Assembly: GCF_000222765.1 (NCBI RefSeq)
Contig: NZ_AFUE01000006.1
Location: forward strand, 310,001-374,000
DNA: 64,000 nt
Source: Streptococcus cristatus ATCC 51100
GTDB lineage: Bacteria; Bacillota; Bacilli; Lactobacillales; Streptococcaceae
Direction of reading: 5' to 3'
Under the pieces are notes generated by a model. It was not told the DNA's origin and ran no database searches. It was given only the letters and a program-made list of their open reading frames with translations. This document shows positions 27,254 through 36,804 of this stretch, in pieces; position 1 is the stretch's first letter; every line of letters begins with the position of its first letter. The position numbers and the translations under genes are program-made.

Positions 27254-30200
27254 TTAAGCCTCATCATCTTTGCGCTTGCGACCAAGAATCATAAATCCTA
27301 GGCTCGCAAGAATAGCACTGGTCGTTGCTCCCACTATTGAAACTGGAGAAGTGCTACCTGTATTTGGTAAGGTCGCTTGTTTAGCCTTATCTCCTGCTGG
27401 AGTTGGAACAGCTGGCTTATCATTTGAAACAGGCTTGCTTTCAGGTTTCACTAGCTGATTCGGTTGAGCTTTATCAGCTGAATCAGTCTCTTGATCTGGC
27501 TTCACTTCTGGAGTCACTGGTGGAACCGGACTTGGCTGTGGTTGTGGCTTCGGAACCGGTTGCGGTTGTGGTGCTGGTTCCGGTTCCGGTTGCGGTGCTG
27601 GTTCCGGTTGCGGCTGCGGACTAGGAGTTTGCTTAGCTTCAAAGGCCCATTTTCCTACGAAAGTCAAACTTGTTCCCTCTTCCACTTTTTCATAGCCCAG
27701 GAATTTCCAAGTGCCATTTGCAGCAGCCACTTCTACAGGAATCGGTGCCTCTGGAACAAAAGCAATCGCTGCAGAAGAACTTGTAGTATATGTTCCACTT
27801 TGTGGAAGTAAGCTCAATACTTCTGCTGACAAGTTGTTGTCTGCTGTTGCACTTTCGAAGCGGTAAGTCACTTTATAGGTTTCAGTTACCGGTGCAGGCA
27901 AAACATTAACTGGTACAGGAACTTCAGTAGAAGAACCATCTGGATAATCAACACGCACTGTACCGCTATAAGTACCTGGTTTTGTGGTATCTATTTGACC
28001 CACAGGTGTGATATCAACTACCTTAGTGCCAGCTGGAAGGCTTGACAAGTTCGTCACATTATCGATCAAGTTTGGTTTGTCTCCAACCTTGATGATTTCT
28101 TCCGTTACCTGAGGCGTATAAATTTCAGCATTTTTCGGATTTGCCTTGAATTCCCATTTACCTACAAACCCTACATTTGCCTTGTTAACAACTGCACTAG
28201 CTGCGTCGTAGCCCTTGAAGGTCCATGTGCCGTCGTTCACAGTATCTGTGTATGTGGTTTGTGATGGTTGCTGAGCTGAAACAGAAGCACCATTCACATA
28301 TGTTGCACTGTCGCTTGGAGTCAATGCGGCGACGGCTGCTGGAAGAGCCTTACCTGCTGTCTCGCTCTCGAAGCGGTAAGTTGCTTGGTATTTATTGGCT
28401 TCAAAGGCCCACTTACCGACGAAAGCTACATTGGACTTGTTCACGACTGCATTAGCTGCGTCATAGCCCTTGAAGGTCCAGGTACCGTCATTGACAGTAT
28501 CTGTGTAAGTGGTTTGTGATGGTTGTTGAGCTGAAACAGAAGCACCATTCACATAAGTTGCACTGTCGCTTGGGGTCAATGCGGCGATGGCTGCTGGAAG
28601 AGCCTTACCTGCTGTCTCGCTCTCGAAACTATAAGTAGCCTGGTACTTGCTAGCTTCAAAGGCCCACTTACCTACAAACTCAACATTTGCCTTGTTGACA
28701 ACGGCGCTAGCTGCGTCATAACCCTTGAAGGTCCATGTGCCGTCGTTCACTGTGTCTGTGTAGGTCGCTTGCGCTGGTTGTTGAGCGGAAACAGAGGCAC
28801 CATTCACATAAGTTGCACTGTCGCTTGGAGTCAATGATGCGATGGCTGCTGGAAGTTGCTTACCTGCTGTTGCGCTCTCGAAGCGATAAGTAGCTTGATA
28901 CTTGTTGGCTTCAAAGGCCCATTTCCCTACAAACTCTACATCAGCCTTGTTAACAACGGCGCTAGCTGCATCATAGCCCTTGAAGGTCCATGTGCCATCG
29001 TTCACTGTGTCTGTGTAGGTCGCTTGCGTTGGTTGTTGAGCTGAAACAGAAGCACCATTCACATAAGTTGCACTGTCGCTTGGAGTCAATGCTGCGATGG
29101 CTGCTGGAAGAGCCTTACCTGCCGTCTCACTCTCGAAGCGGTAAGTAGCTTGGTACTTATTAGCTTCAAAGGCCCATTTACCGACGAAGGATACATCTGC
29201 CTTGTTGACAACGGCGCTAGCTGCGTCGTAGCCCTTGAAGGTCCATGTGCCGTCGTTCACACTATCTGTGTAGGTCGCTTGCGCTGGTTGTTGAGCTGAA
29301 ACAGAGGCACCATTCACATATCTTGCACTGTCGCTTGGGGTCAATGCGGCGATAGCTGCTGGAAGAGCTTTGCCGGCGGTCGCACTTTCGAAACGGTAAC
29401 CTGCTTGGTACTTATTCGCTTCAAACTCCCATTTTCCTACAAACTCCACATCTGCCTTGTTAACAACGGCGCTAGCTGCGTCATAGCCCTTGAAGGTCCA
29501 AGTGCCATCATTCACTGCGTCTGTGTATGTAGTTTGGGATGGTTGTTGAGCCGAAACAGAGGCACCATTCACATATCTTGCACTGTCGCTTGGAGTCAAT
29601 GCGGCGATGGCTGCTGGAAGCGCTTGACCTGCTGTCTCGCTCTCGAAACGATAAGTTGCTTGATACTTGTTGGCTTCAAAGGCCCATTTCCCTACAAACT
29701 CTACATTAGCCTTGTTGACAACGGCGCTAGATGCATCATAGCCCTTGAAGGTCCATGTGCCATCGTTCACTGTGTCTGTGTAGGTCGCTTGCGCTGGTTG
29801 CTGAGCGGAAACAGAGGCACCATTCTCATAAGTTGCACTGTCGCTTGGGGTCAATGCTGCGATGGCCGCTGGAAGCGCTTGACCTGCTGTTGCGCTCTCG
29901 AAACGATAAGTAGCTTGGTACTTCTTGGCTTCAAAGGCCCATTTCCCTACAAACTCAACATTTGCCTTGTTCACGACTGCATTAGCTGCGTCATAGCCCT
30001 TGAAGGTCCATGTGCCATCATTCACAGTATCTGTGTAAGTGGTTTGTGATGGTTGTTGAGCGGAAACAGAACCACCATTCACATATCTTGCACTGTCGCT
30101 TGGAGTCAATGCGGCGATGGCTGCTGGAAGAGCCTGACCTACTGTCTCGCTCTCGAAGCGGTAAGTAGCTTGATACTTGTTGGCTTCAAACTCCCATTTT

Positions 30201-33200
30201 CCTACAAACTCCACATCTGCCTTGTTAACAACGGTGCTAGCTGCGTCGTAGCCCTTGAAGGTCCATGTGCCGTCGTTCACAGTATCTGTGTAGGTCGCTT
30301 GCGCTGGTTGCTGAGCGGAAACAGAGGCACCATTCACATAAGTTGCACTGTCGCTTGGAGTCAATGCTGCGATGGCTGCCGGAAGAGCTTTATCTGCTGT
30401 TGCACTCTCGAAGCGATAAGTAGCTTGATACTTGTTAGCTTCAAAGGTCCATTTACCGACGAAGGATACATCTGCCTTGTTGACAACGGCGCTAGCTGCG
30501 TCATAGCCCTTGAAGGTCCATGTGCCGTCGTTCACACTATCGGCGTAAGTGGTTTGTGATGGTTGTTGAGCCGAAACAGAGGCACCATTCACATATCTTG
30601 CACTGTCGCTTGGAGTCAATGCTGCGATGGCTGCTGGAAGTTGTTTACCTGCCGTTGCGCTCTCGAAGCTGTAAGTAGCTTGATACTTCTTGGCTTCAAA
30701 GGCCCATTTTCCTACAAACTCTACATCTGCCTTGTTGACAACGGCGCTAGTTGCGTCATAGCCCTTGAAGGTCCATGTGCCATCATTCACTAGGTCTGTG
30801 TATGTGGTTTGAGATGGTTGTTGAGCTGAAACAGAGGCACCATTCACATAAGTTGCACTGTCGCTTGGAGTCAATGCTGCGATGGCTGCTGGAAGTTGTT
30901 TACCTGCTGTCTCGCTCTCGAAGCGGTAAGTAGCTTGATACTTCTTGGCTTCAAAGGTCCATTTACCTACAAATTCAACATTAGCCTTGTTAACAACGGC
31001 ACTAGCTGCGTCGTAGCCCTTGAAGGTCCATGTGCCGTCGTTCACAGTATCTGTGTAAGTCGTTTGGGATGGTTGTTGAGCTGAAACAGAGGCGCCATTC
31101 ACATAAGTTGCACTGTCGCTTGGGGTCAATGATGTGATGGCTGCTGGAAGTTGCTTACCTGCTGTCTCGCTCACGAAGCGGTAAGTTGCTTGGTACTTGT
31201 TAGCTTCAAAGGCCCATTTTCCTACAAACTCAACATTTTCCTTGTTGACAACGGCACTAGCTGCATCATAGCCCTTGAAGGTCCATGTGCCGTCGTTCAC
31301 ACTATCGGCGTAAGTGGTTTGGGATGGTTGTTGAGCGGAAACAGAGGCACCATTCACATAAGTTGCACTGTCGCTTGGAGTTAATGCGGCGATGGCTGCT
31401 GGAAGTTGCTTACCTGCTGTTGCACTCTCGAAGCGATAAGTAGCTTGATACTTGTTAGCTTCAAAGGTCCATTTACCGACGAAGGATACATCTGCCTTGT
31501 TAACAACGGTGCTAGCTGCGTCGTAGCCCTTGAAGGTCCATGTGCCGTCGTTCACAGTATCTGTGTAGGTCGCTTGCGCTGGTTGCTGAGCGGAAACAGA
31601 GGTACCATTCACATAAGTTGCACTGTCGCTTGGAGTCAATGCGGCGATGGCTGCCGGAAGAGCTTTATCTGCTGTTGCACTCTCGAAGCGATAAGTAGCT
31701 TGGTACTTGTTGGCTTCAAAGGCCCACTTACCTACAAACTCTACATTATCCTTGTTGACAACTGCACTAGCTGCGTCGTAGCCCTTGAAGGTCCATGTGC
31801 CATCGTTCACAGTATCTGTGTAGGTCGCTTGCGCTGGTTGTTGAGCCGAAACAGAGGCACCATTCACATATCTTGCACTGTCGCTTGGAGTCAATGCGGC
31901 GATGGCTGCTGGAAGAGCCTGACCTACTGTCTCGCTCTCGAAGCGATAAGTAGCTTGATACTTCTTAGCTTCAAAGGCCCACTTACCTGTGAAAGTCAAA
32001 TCAGCTTTTTTCACAATCTTACTTTTGGCATCATAACCAGCGAAAGTCCAAGTACCGTCGTTCACATCATCTTTGTGAGTCTTTGTTGTCGGCTCTTCTG
32101 CAAAAACTCTCGTCCCATTGAAGTAAGTTGAGCCATCTTTTGGTGCTTTCTTCTGGATAAATTCAGGCAAATCAACACCAGCCGTTTCGCTTTCAAAAGT
32201 ATAGCTTACATGATGCGGTCTAGGAGTTGCTTCCCAGATACCCGTAAATGTCACACGCTTGCCATTATATGTCGCATTCTTCTGATCGTAACCTTTGAAG
32301 GTCCAGACATAGTCTTTTTCTTCTTCAACTACTGATTCTTTAGCAGGTTGTTTGGCTACAATGGTGTCACCAACCTTATAAGAAGCCTCATCACTTGGCA
32401 GCATTCCCAAAATACTTTGTGGCAATGGAACACGCGCGTCAGAAGATTTGAATACATATTCTGGATTTGGAGTAGGCACCCAGCTTCCAAGGAAAGTCTG
32501 TCTGCCTTTTGCTACAACGATTTTTTCTTTATCGTATCCTGCAAATGTCCAAGTTACCTTGTTTGCTGTATCAACATAAGTCGTTTCACTTGGTTGCTCA
32601 GCATCTACTTCTGTAAGGAACAGACCGCCCATCTTATAATCAATTGGGTTTTTCGGAGTCAACTTGGTGATATGATCTGGTAATACGAAATCAGGATTAG
32701 TTGATTGGAACTCATAGTCTATACCATTTGGCGTAAAGCTCCAAGATCCTGTGATGGTCTTCACTTTTGTACCTGCAATAGCTTTTCCGTATTTATCTGC
32801 ATCAAAACCATGGAAGGTCCATGTACCTGTCGGAACAGTTACTGTAGATGTGTCAAGCTTGCTTGCATCTTTGTAATCGTCAGCTCGTCCAACGAAATCA
32901 GTGCCAGCTGGAAGCATATCGCGAATCTTATTTGGAAGAGGATAAGCAGGAGTCGAGTTAGTAAATTTATACTCTACCCTATAGATCGTATCAGACTGAT
33001 TGGTAGGAACCAAAATCCATTTCCCTCTAAAGATAACGTCTCCTGCCTCGACTGTTTTCACACGTGGAGAAATAGTCGTATTATCATCTTCATAGTAGTC
33101 ATCAAAGACCCAAGTCCCTCGGCCATCAGGATCCTCAAATCTTGTTTTAGATGGCATTTTAACGCGAGCTTTTTCACCCTTGACAAATTCTCTTTCGTAA

Positions 33201-35734
33201 GTGATTAGATTATACAAAGTTGATGGCGGATAGATCGTTTGACCAGAATCATCTTTTGAATCTGTGTAGAAGTCATAATAAACACTACGCTTGGTCGGTA
33301 AAAATTTCCAATGAACCGTGTAGGTAGAATCCTCATCGTCAGCTGGTTTCTCAACTTCCTCCTTTTGCTGAGGAATCTGCTGAGCAACCCATGTACCATC
33401 ATTTTCATTATCGACGTATGAACTGAGATATTGAATTTCATTAAAGACATTGGCAGAATAATCTGATGGAGAAGTCGTGATAGGAGCAGGGATTTGTGCC
33501 TTCAAATCATCAGGGATGGTCTTCCCTGGAGTATCACTCACAAAGTCAAAGGAAACAACCTTATCGCGGTGTGGAGTGAAGGACCAGCTACCTGTAAAGA
33601 GGACGCCAGCTTTATTGACTACCTTTTCATCCTTATCATAGCCTTCAAATTTCCAAATACCTTTATTCTCAAAGTCCATGTAAGTCGTCTTCTCAGGTTT
33701 TTTTGCCTGAACAGTAGCACCATCAACATATGTCTCTGTGCTGATTGGCGGGAAGGTTCTGAGTCCATCTGGTAGAGCTAGGCTAGGGTCTTTGCTGACA
33801 TACTCATAGTTTTCTGGGTACTTTTTCTCTTCAAAAGTCCAAGTACCTGTGAACTTTAGATTCCATCCATCGTGCTCCCAGTCGCTCACTGGTTTTTTAG
33901 TAAAATCGTAGCCTTTAAAGTGCCAAGTCCCCTTCTTGTCCTTATCTTCATAGGTTTCTTGAATTGGTCTAACAGACTGAACTATATCCTTGCCTTTCGG
34001 GTATTTCTTTCTATCTGCATACGCCCACTCATCCATATAAACAGGCTTCAGATTATTGATCTCAGCAGGTAGTTCTTTGCCAACCGTTCCACTGACAAAC
34101 TCATAAGTCGGTTTCCGAGGAACTGGTTTAAATACAAACTCCAATGGTATTGTAACTTTTGGTATTTCCCCATATGTAGCCGCCCGCTCTAGTTCACGAC
34201 TGAAGGTTAAATCTACTACATCTTCCTCAAAGGTCCAATTTCCTTCATTTTCCGCATCATAAAAGGGTTTGTAGAGATTTTGAGTTTCATCATAGCGGAG
34301 CAAAGCAGCTACCGTGTCCAGTATATCTTTAGGTAAATACTCATCACGTTTATCAAACTGATTGAGAGAAAGCTTGTAATCGTATAGCTTACTTTCTAGA
34401 TCTTTTATCTCCTTAGGAAGAGGTAATTTATATTCGTCACGTGAGGTCTTAGGACTACTTGGTAAATGATAAAAATTCTCAAAATCGTGCTGGTTCATAG
34501 GTTTGTAGGATACAGTGACATCCTCAAAGTATTTCCAAGTTCCTACGAACTCTACATCGCCATTGTTTGCCACTTTACTTGGAGCATCAAAGCCAGTCAA
34601 AGCCCAATAGCCTTTTCGGTTAGGATATTCTTCTGAAGTATAAAAAACATAGTGAAATTCTTGTGCTTTTACTACTTCACCCTCAGCAAATCTTCTTCTA
34701 TCTTCTGGACTCCAATTTGCAACATAAGATGGCGGAGTTTTTCCAGGTGAGCCATTAACCGCTCTATAGGTAGCCTTATATGGTGTCGGCGTAAATTCCC
34801 ACTTACCTGTGAAGAAAACATCATCTTTGTCAATCACCTGACTATCATGGTCATAGCCCTTAAAGGTCCATCTACCACTTCCATCATACTCTACATAAGT
34901 TGTTTCAGTTGGCTGGATGGCCTTTACTTTATCGCCCTTTTTGTAGATTTTTGTATCTTCTGGCTTCAAGTAGTTCAGAGCAAGCGGAGTTGTTTTTCCT
35001 GGTGTAGCACTTTCAAACTCATAAAGTGCTGAGCGAGGAGTTTTATCCTGATCTGGGATGAACTTCGGATTTTTATCACGAAGACCAGAATTGACAAAGT
35101 TCACGAGATTGCGATAAACCTTATCAATTTCTTCTTGCTTTGTTGCAGTTTGAAGCACACCATCAGCAGCCGTCATTACGCCATTCAAGATTTCTAGACT
35201 ATCGTCTGTCTTACTTGAAAAGTCCTTGCTGCGCAAGTTTTTGAGGTAGTTCTCTAAAGCGCTCTTGTTTAGACTTGCATTTGCTGAAGCAGGTTGAGCA
35301 GTGGCTGCAGCTGGCTGGCTTGTGCCTGTAGCTGGCTGAGCTTTTTTAAAAGTAGTCGAATCTGTCGCTTGACTTGCCTCTGTCTCAGCAGGCGTAGCAG
35401 ATTTCAATGAGGCTTGGTTATCCCCTTGCGTTTCTGTCTGTGCTGGCACAGGAACTGTTGTTGTGATAGCCTCTTTACTTTCTACTTGCACGGGTGCAGA
35501 AGGCGTTACTGAGACAGTCTCTTGAGTTTCTATTTTCGCTGGTTCAGAAGTTCCCACCGAGACTTGATTTTCTGACTTATTTTCTACTTGAGCTGTAGCC
35601 ACAAGCTCATCCGCATGGGCTACTTGACCCGCTCCAATCGCTGCGGGTGCAAACAAAAATCCAATCGCAAGTGATACAGTAGCAACTGATAATTTGCGGA
35701 TTGAATACTTTATCTTTCTATCCTGAAAAAACAT
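27254..35734 (-). CDS. Giant SHIRT-domain LPXTG surface protein (periscope-type adhesin)
   Basis: This is a 2826-residue cell-wall protein. It begins with a YSIRK signal peptide (KIKYSIRKLSVATVSLAIGF; cleavage near VAHADE), then a Ser/Thr/Pro/Gln-rich stretch (about 45-150) and a helical segment (150-225). It continues with 11 diverged SHIRT-like domains (about 236-1253), 15 nearly identical 85-residue domains (about 1254-2529), a Rib-like domain (VGQIDTTKPGTYSGTVRVDY), one more diverged domain, a PQPEP-rich wall-spanning stretch, and LPNTG near 2788. Each domain ends in a signature such as GTWTFKGYD...VEFVGKW. SHIRT arrays form stiff rods whose length sets how far the tip projects (established for S. 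gordonii Sgo0707). The start has AAAGGAGG, 6 bp before ATG. The ligand-binding part is not obvious. Confidence 0.9.
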   Translation of the reverse strand: MFFQDRKIKYSIRKLSVATVSLAIGFLFAPAAIGAGQVAHADELVATAQVENKSENQVSVGTSEPAKIETQETVSVTPSAPVQVESKEAITTTVPVPAQTETQGDNQASLKSATPAETEASQATDSTTFKKAQPATGTSQPAAATAQPASANASLNKSALENYLKNLRSKDFSSKTDDSLEILNGVMTAADGVLQTATKQEEIDKVYRNLVNFVNSGLRDKNPKFIPDQDKTPRSALYEFESATPGKTTPLALNYLKPEDTKIYKKGDKVKAIQPTETTYVEYDGSGRWTFKGYDHDSQVIDKDDVFFTGKWEFTPTPYKATYRAVNGSPGKTPPSYVANWSPEDRRRFAEGEVVKAQEFHYVFYTSEEYPNRKGYWALTGFDAPSKVANNGDVEFVGTWKYFEDVTVSYKPMNQHDFENFYHLPSSPKTSRDEYKLPLPKEIKDLESKLYDYKLSLNQFDKRDEYLPKDILDTVAALLRYDETQNLYKPFYDAENEGNWTFEEDVVDLTFSRELERAATYGEIPKVTIPLEFVFKPVPRKPTYEFVSGTVGKELPAEINNLKPVYMDEWAYADRKKYPKGKDIVQSVRPIQETYEDKDKKGTWHFKGYDFTKKPVSDWEHDGWNLKFTGTWTFEEKKYPENYEYVSKDPSLALPDGLRTFPPISTETYVDGATVQAKKPEKTTYMDFENKGIWKFEGYDKDEKVVNKAGVLFTGSWSFTPHRDKVVSFDFVSDTPGKTIPDDLKAQIPAPITTSPSDYSANVFNEIQYLSSYVDNENDGTWVAQQIPQQKEEVEKPADDEDSTYTVHWKFLPTKRSVYYDFYTDSKDDSGQTIYPPSTLYNLITYEREFVKGEKARVKMPSKTRFEDPDGRGTWVFDDYYEDDNTTISPRVKTVEAGDVIFRGKWILVPTNQSDTIYRVEYKFTNSTPAYPLPNKIRDMLPAGTDFVGRADDYKDASKLDTSTVTVPTGTWTFHGFDADKYGKAIAGTKVKTITGSWSFTPNGIDYEFQSTNPDFVLPDHITKLTPKNPIDYKMGGLFLTEVDAEQPSETTYVDTANKVTWTFAGYDKEKIVVAKGRQTFLGSWVPTPNPEYVFKSSDARVPLPQSILGMLPSDEASYKVGDTIVAKQPAKESVVEEEKDYVWTFKGYDQKNATYNGKRVTFTGIWEATPRPHHVSYTFESETAGVDLPEFIQKKAPKDGSTYFNGTRVFAEEPTTKTHKDDVNDGTWTFAGYDAKSKIVKKADLTFTGKWAFEAKKYQATYRFESETVGQALPAAIAALTPSDSARYVNGASVSAQQPAQATYTDTVNDGTWTFKGYDAASAVVNKDNVEFVGKWAFEANKYQATYRFESATADKALPAAIAALTPSDSATYVNGTSVSAQQPAQATYTDTVNDGTWTFKGYDAASTVVNKADVSFVGKWTFEANKYQATYRFESATAGKQLPAAIAALTPSDSATYVNGASVSAQQPSQTTYADSVNDGTWTFKGYDAASAVVNKENVEFVGKWAFEANKYQATYRFVSETAGKQLPAAITSLTPSDSATYVNGASVSAQQPSQTTYTDTVNDGTWTFKGYDAASAVVNKANVEFVGKWTFEAKKYQATYRFESETAGKQLPAAIAALTPSDSATYVNGASVSAQQPSQTTYTDLVNDGTWTFKGYDATSAVVNKADVEFVGKWAFEAKKYQATYSFESATAGKQLPAAIAALTPSDSARYVNGASVSAQQPSQTTYADSVNDGTWTFKGYDAASAVVNKADVSFVGKWTFEANKYQATYRFESATADKALPAAIAALTPSDSATYVNGASVSAQQPAQATYTDTVNDGTWTFKGYDAASTVVNKADVEFVGKWEFEANKYQATYRFESETVGQALPAAIAALTPSDSARYVNGGSVSAQQPSQTTYTDTVNDGTWTFKGYDAANAVVNKANVEFVGKWAFEAKKYQATYRFESATAGQALPAAIAALTPSDSATYENGASVSAQQPAQATYTDTVNDGTWTFKGYDASSAVVNKANVEFVGKWAFEANKYQATYRFESETAGQALPAAIAALTPSDSARYVNGASVSAQQPSQTTYTDAVNDGTWTFKGYDAASAVVNKADVEFVGKWEFEANKYQAGYRFESATAGKALPAAIAALTPSDSARYVNGASVSAQQPAQATYTDSVNDGTWTFKGYDAASAVVNKADVSFVGKWAFEANKYQATYRFESETAGKALPAAIAALTPSDSATYVNGASVSAQQPTQATYTDTVNDGTWTFKGYDAASAVVNKADVEFVGKWAFEANKYQATYRFESATAGKQLPAAIASLTPSDSATYVNGASVSAQQPAQATYTDTVNDGTWTFKGYDAASAVVNKANVEFVGKWAFEASKYQATYSFESETAGKALPAAIAALTPSDSATYVNGASVSAQQPSQTTYTDTVNDGTWTFKGYDAANAVVNKSNVAFVGKWAFEANKYQATYRFESETAGKALPAAVAALTPSDSATYVNGASVSAQQPSQTTYTDTVNDGTWTFKGYDAASAVVNKANVGFVGKWEFKANPKNAEIYTPQVTEEIIKVGDKPNLIDNVTNLSSLPAGTKVVDITPVGQIDTTKPGTYSGTVRVDYPDGSSTEVPVPVNVLPAPVTETYKVTYRFESATADNNLSAEVLSLLPQSGTYTTSSSAAIAFVPEAPIPVEVAAANGTWKFLGYEKVEEGTSLTFVGKWAFEAKQTPSPQPQPEPAPQPEPEPAPQPQPVPKPQPQPSPVPPVTPEVKPDQETDSADKAQPNQLVKPESKPVSNDKPAVPTPAGDKAKQATLPNTGSTSPVSIVGATTSAILASLGFMILGRKRKDDEA
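28147..31971 (-). repeat. Fifteen 255-bp near-identical SHIRT repeats
   Basis: Fifteen head-to-tail units of 255 bp (85 residues, starting YQATYRFES) lie between 28147 and 31971. Units differ at a few recurring positions, for example SATYVNG or SARYVNG, PSQTTY or PAQATY, KALP, KQLP or QALP. The variants are shuffled between units, which indicates gene conversion or unequal crossing-over. Confidence 0.93.
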
Positions 35735-35764
35735 CTTTTCCTCCTTTTTGCTTTTTCGATAACT

Positions 35765-35773
35765 ATTATAGCA
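35765..35773 (-). promoter_or_regulatory. Extended -10 promoter of the SHIRT protein gene
   Basis: The minus strand reads TGCTATAAT, 31 bp before the start codon, giving a short leader. No clear -35 was seen. Confidence 0.55.
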
Positions 35774-35913
35774 TAAAGAAGAGGAATTGCATATATTTTG
35801 AATTATTATTTAAGGGTTTATGATTACTTATAGGATAGGAAATTTAACCTATATAACTGTATGCATTGGCCTATTTTTTTCAGCAAAAATTATCTCATCC
35901 AAACAAAAAAATT

Positions 35914-35950
35914 GAAAAAGATAGCTAGGCTACGCTTCTTCAATCTTTTT
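35914..35950 (-). terminator. Terminator downstream of the phosphatase gene
   Basis: AAAAAGAT pairs with ATCTTTTT on the minus strand and a TTTTTTT run follows. It lies 74 bp past the stop of the phosphatase gene. Confidence 0.55.
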
Positions 35951-36023
35951 GATTTCTTTCTATTGGCAGGGAATATTCGAGACGCTAGTAAGTTAAACTA
36001 TTTTGGCATTTGTAGATACCTTC

Positions 36024-36752
36024 TCAGTCCTCCGCCGCAAAACCATCTTTTTTGATGGCATACTGCTCTATGATGCCATTATGGCCAAAGAGAACTCCGT
36101 GGAGGACTCCGCCATAAACAGCTCCGCCATCCATGCCAATCTTGCCATCCTCAGTCATCCATAGCTGGTCAGTTCCCGGTGCCTCATGCAAGAGGTAAAA
36201 TGTCGGTGTATGACCAAAGACAATCGTTTTGCCAGTCTGATTGCTGCCTTCATGAAATGGCGCGCGAATCCAAACTTTTTGATAATCACTAGTCTCTCGC
36301 CAGTCTTTCAGTTCCAAATCTAGGCCAGCATGGACAAAAATGTACTGCTCCGTCTCCAACAGGAAAGGCATCTGACGAATAAAATCTACCAAATCGGTCG
36401 CCTCCGTCTTGACGCCTTCCGCATCTGCTAGTCCATCGACAGTAGCATTGAGTGGTCGGCCTAAAAGCGAATTAATCGTCGTATCTCCACCGTTACGCCG
36501 GTAGTGGTCATAGGACTTCTCAGGATTGTCCAGCCAACTCAGAAACATATACTCATGATTGCCAGAAAGACAGACAGCTCCTTCTTGCTCCACCAGAGCT
36601 TTGACCCGCTCCAAAACTGCTCGGCTGTCCTCGCCACGATCGATCAAGTCGCCTAGAAAAACAAGTTGGCTACGACCGTCCCAATGCTGGAGCAGCTCAT
36701 CAAGCATACCAGCCTTGCCATGGACATCACCGATTGCAAAATATTTTGTCAT
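36024..36752 (-). CDS. Metallophosphatase (PrpE / diadenosine tetraphosphatase-like)
   Basis: This roughly 242-residue calcineurin-like phosphoesterase has the dinuclear metal motifs GDVHGK, GDLIDRGED and SGNHEYMF, plus VHAGLD and VFGHTPT. This set is typical of symmetrical Ap4A hydrolases and PPP-type Ser/Thr phosphatases of Firmicutes. I chose ATG 36752 (MTKYFAIGDVHG); a GTG three codons earlier is possible. The substrate (Ap4A or phosphoprotein) is not decidable from sequence. It lies upstream of the SHIRT gene and downstream of recN. Confidence 0.8.
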   Translation of the reverse strand: MTKYFAIGDVHGKAGMLDELLQHWDGRSQLVFLGDLIDRGEDSRAVLERVKALVEQEGAVCLSGNHEYMFLSWLDNPEKSYDHYRRNGGDTTINSLLGRPLNATVDGLADAEGVKTEATDLVDFIRQMPFLLETEQYIFVHAGLDLELKDWRETSDYQKVWIRAPFHEGSNQTGKTIVFGHTPTFYLLHEAPGTDQLWMTEDGKIGMDGGAVYGGVLHGVLFGHNGIIEQYAIKKDGFAAED

Positions 36753-36804
36753 AGTCGCCACTTTCTAAAGAAGACCGAAACACTAGTGTCTCAGCCTCGC
36801 TTGT

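Noticed and set aside
29405-32131. Plus-strand frames of 168-241 codons opposite the SHIRT repeats
   Set aside because: They repeat with the 255-bp period of the coding strand, have no ribosome-binding sites, and are antisense shadows.
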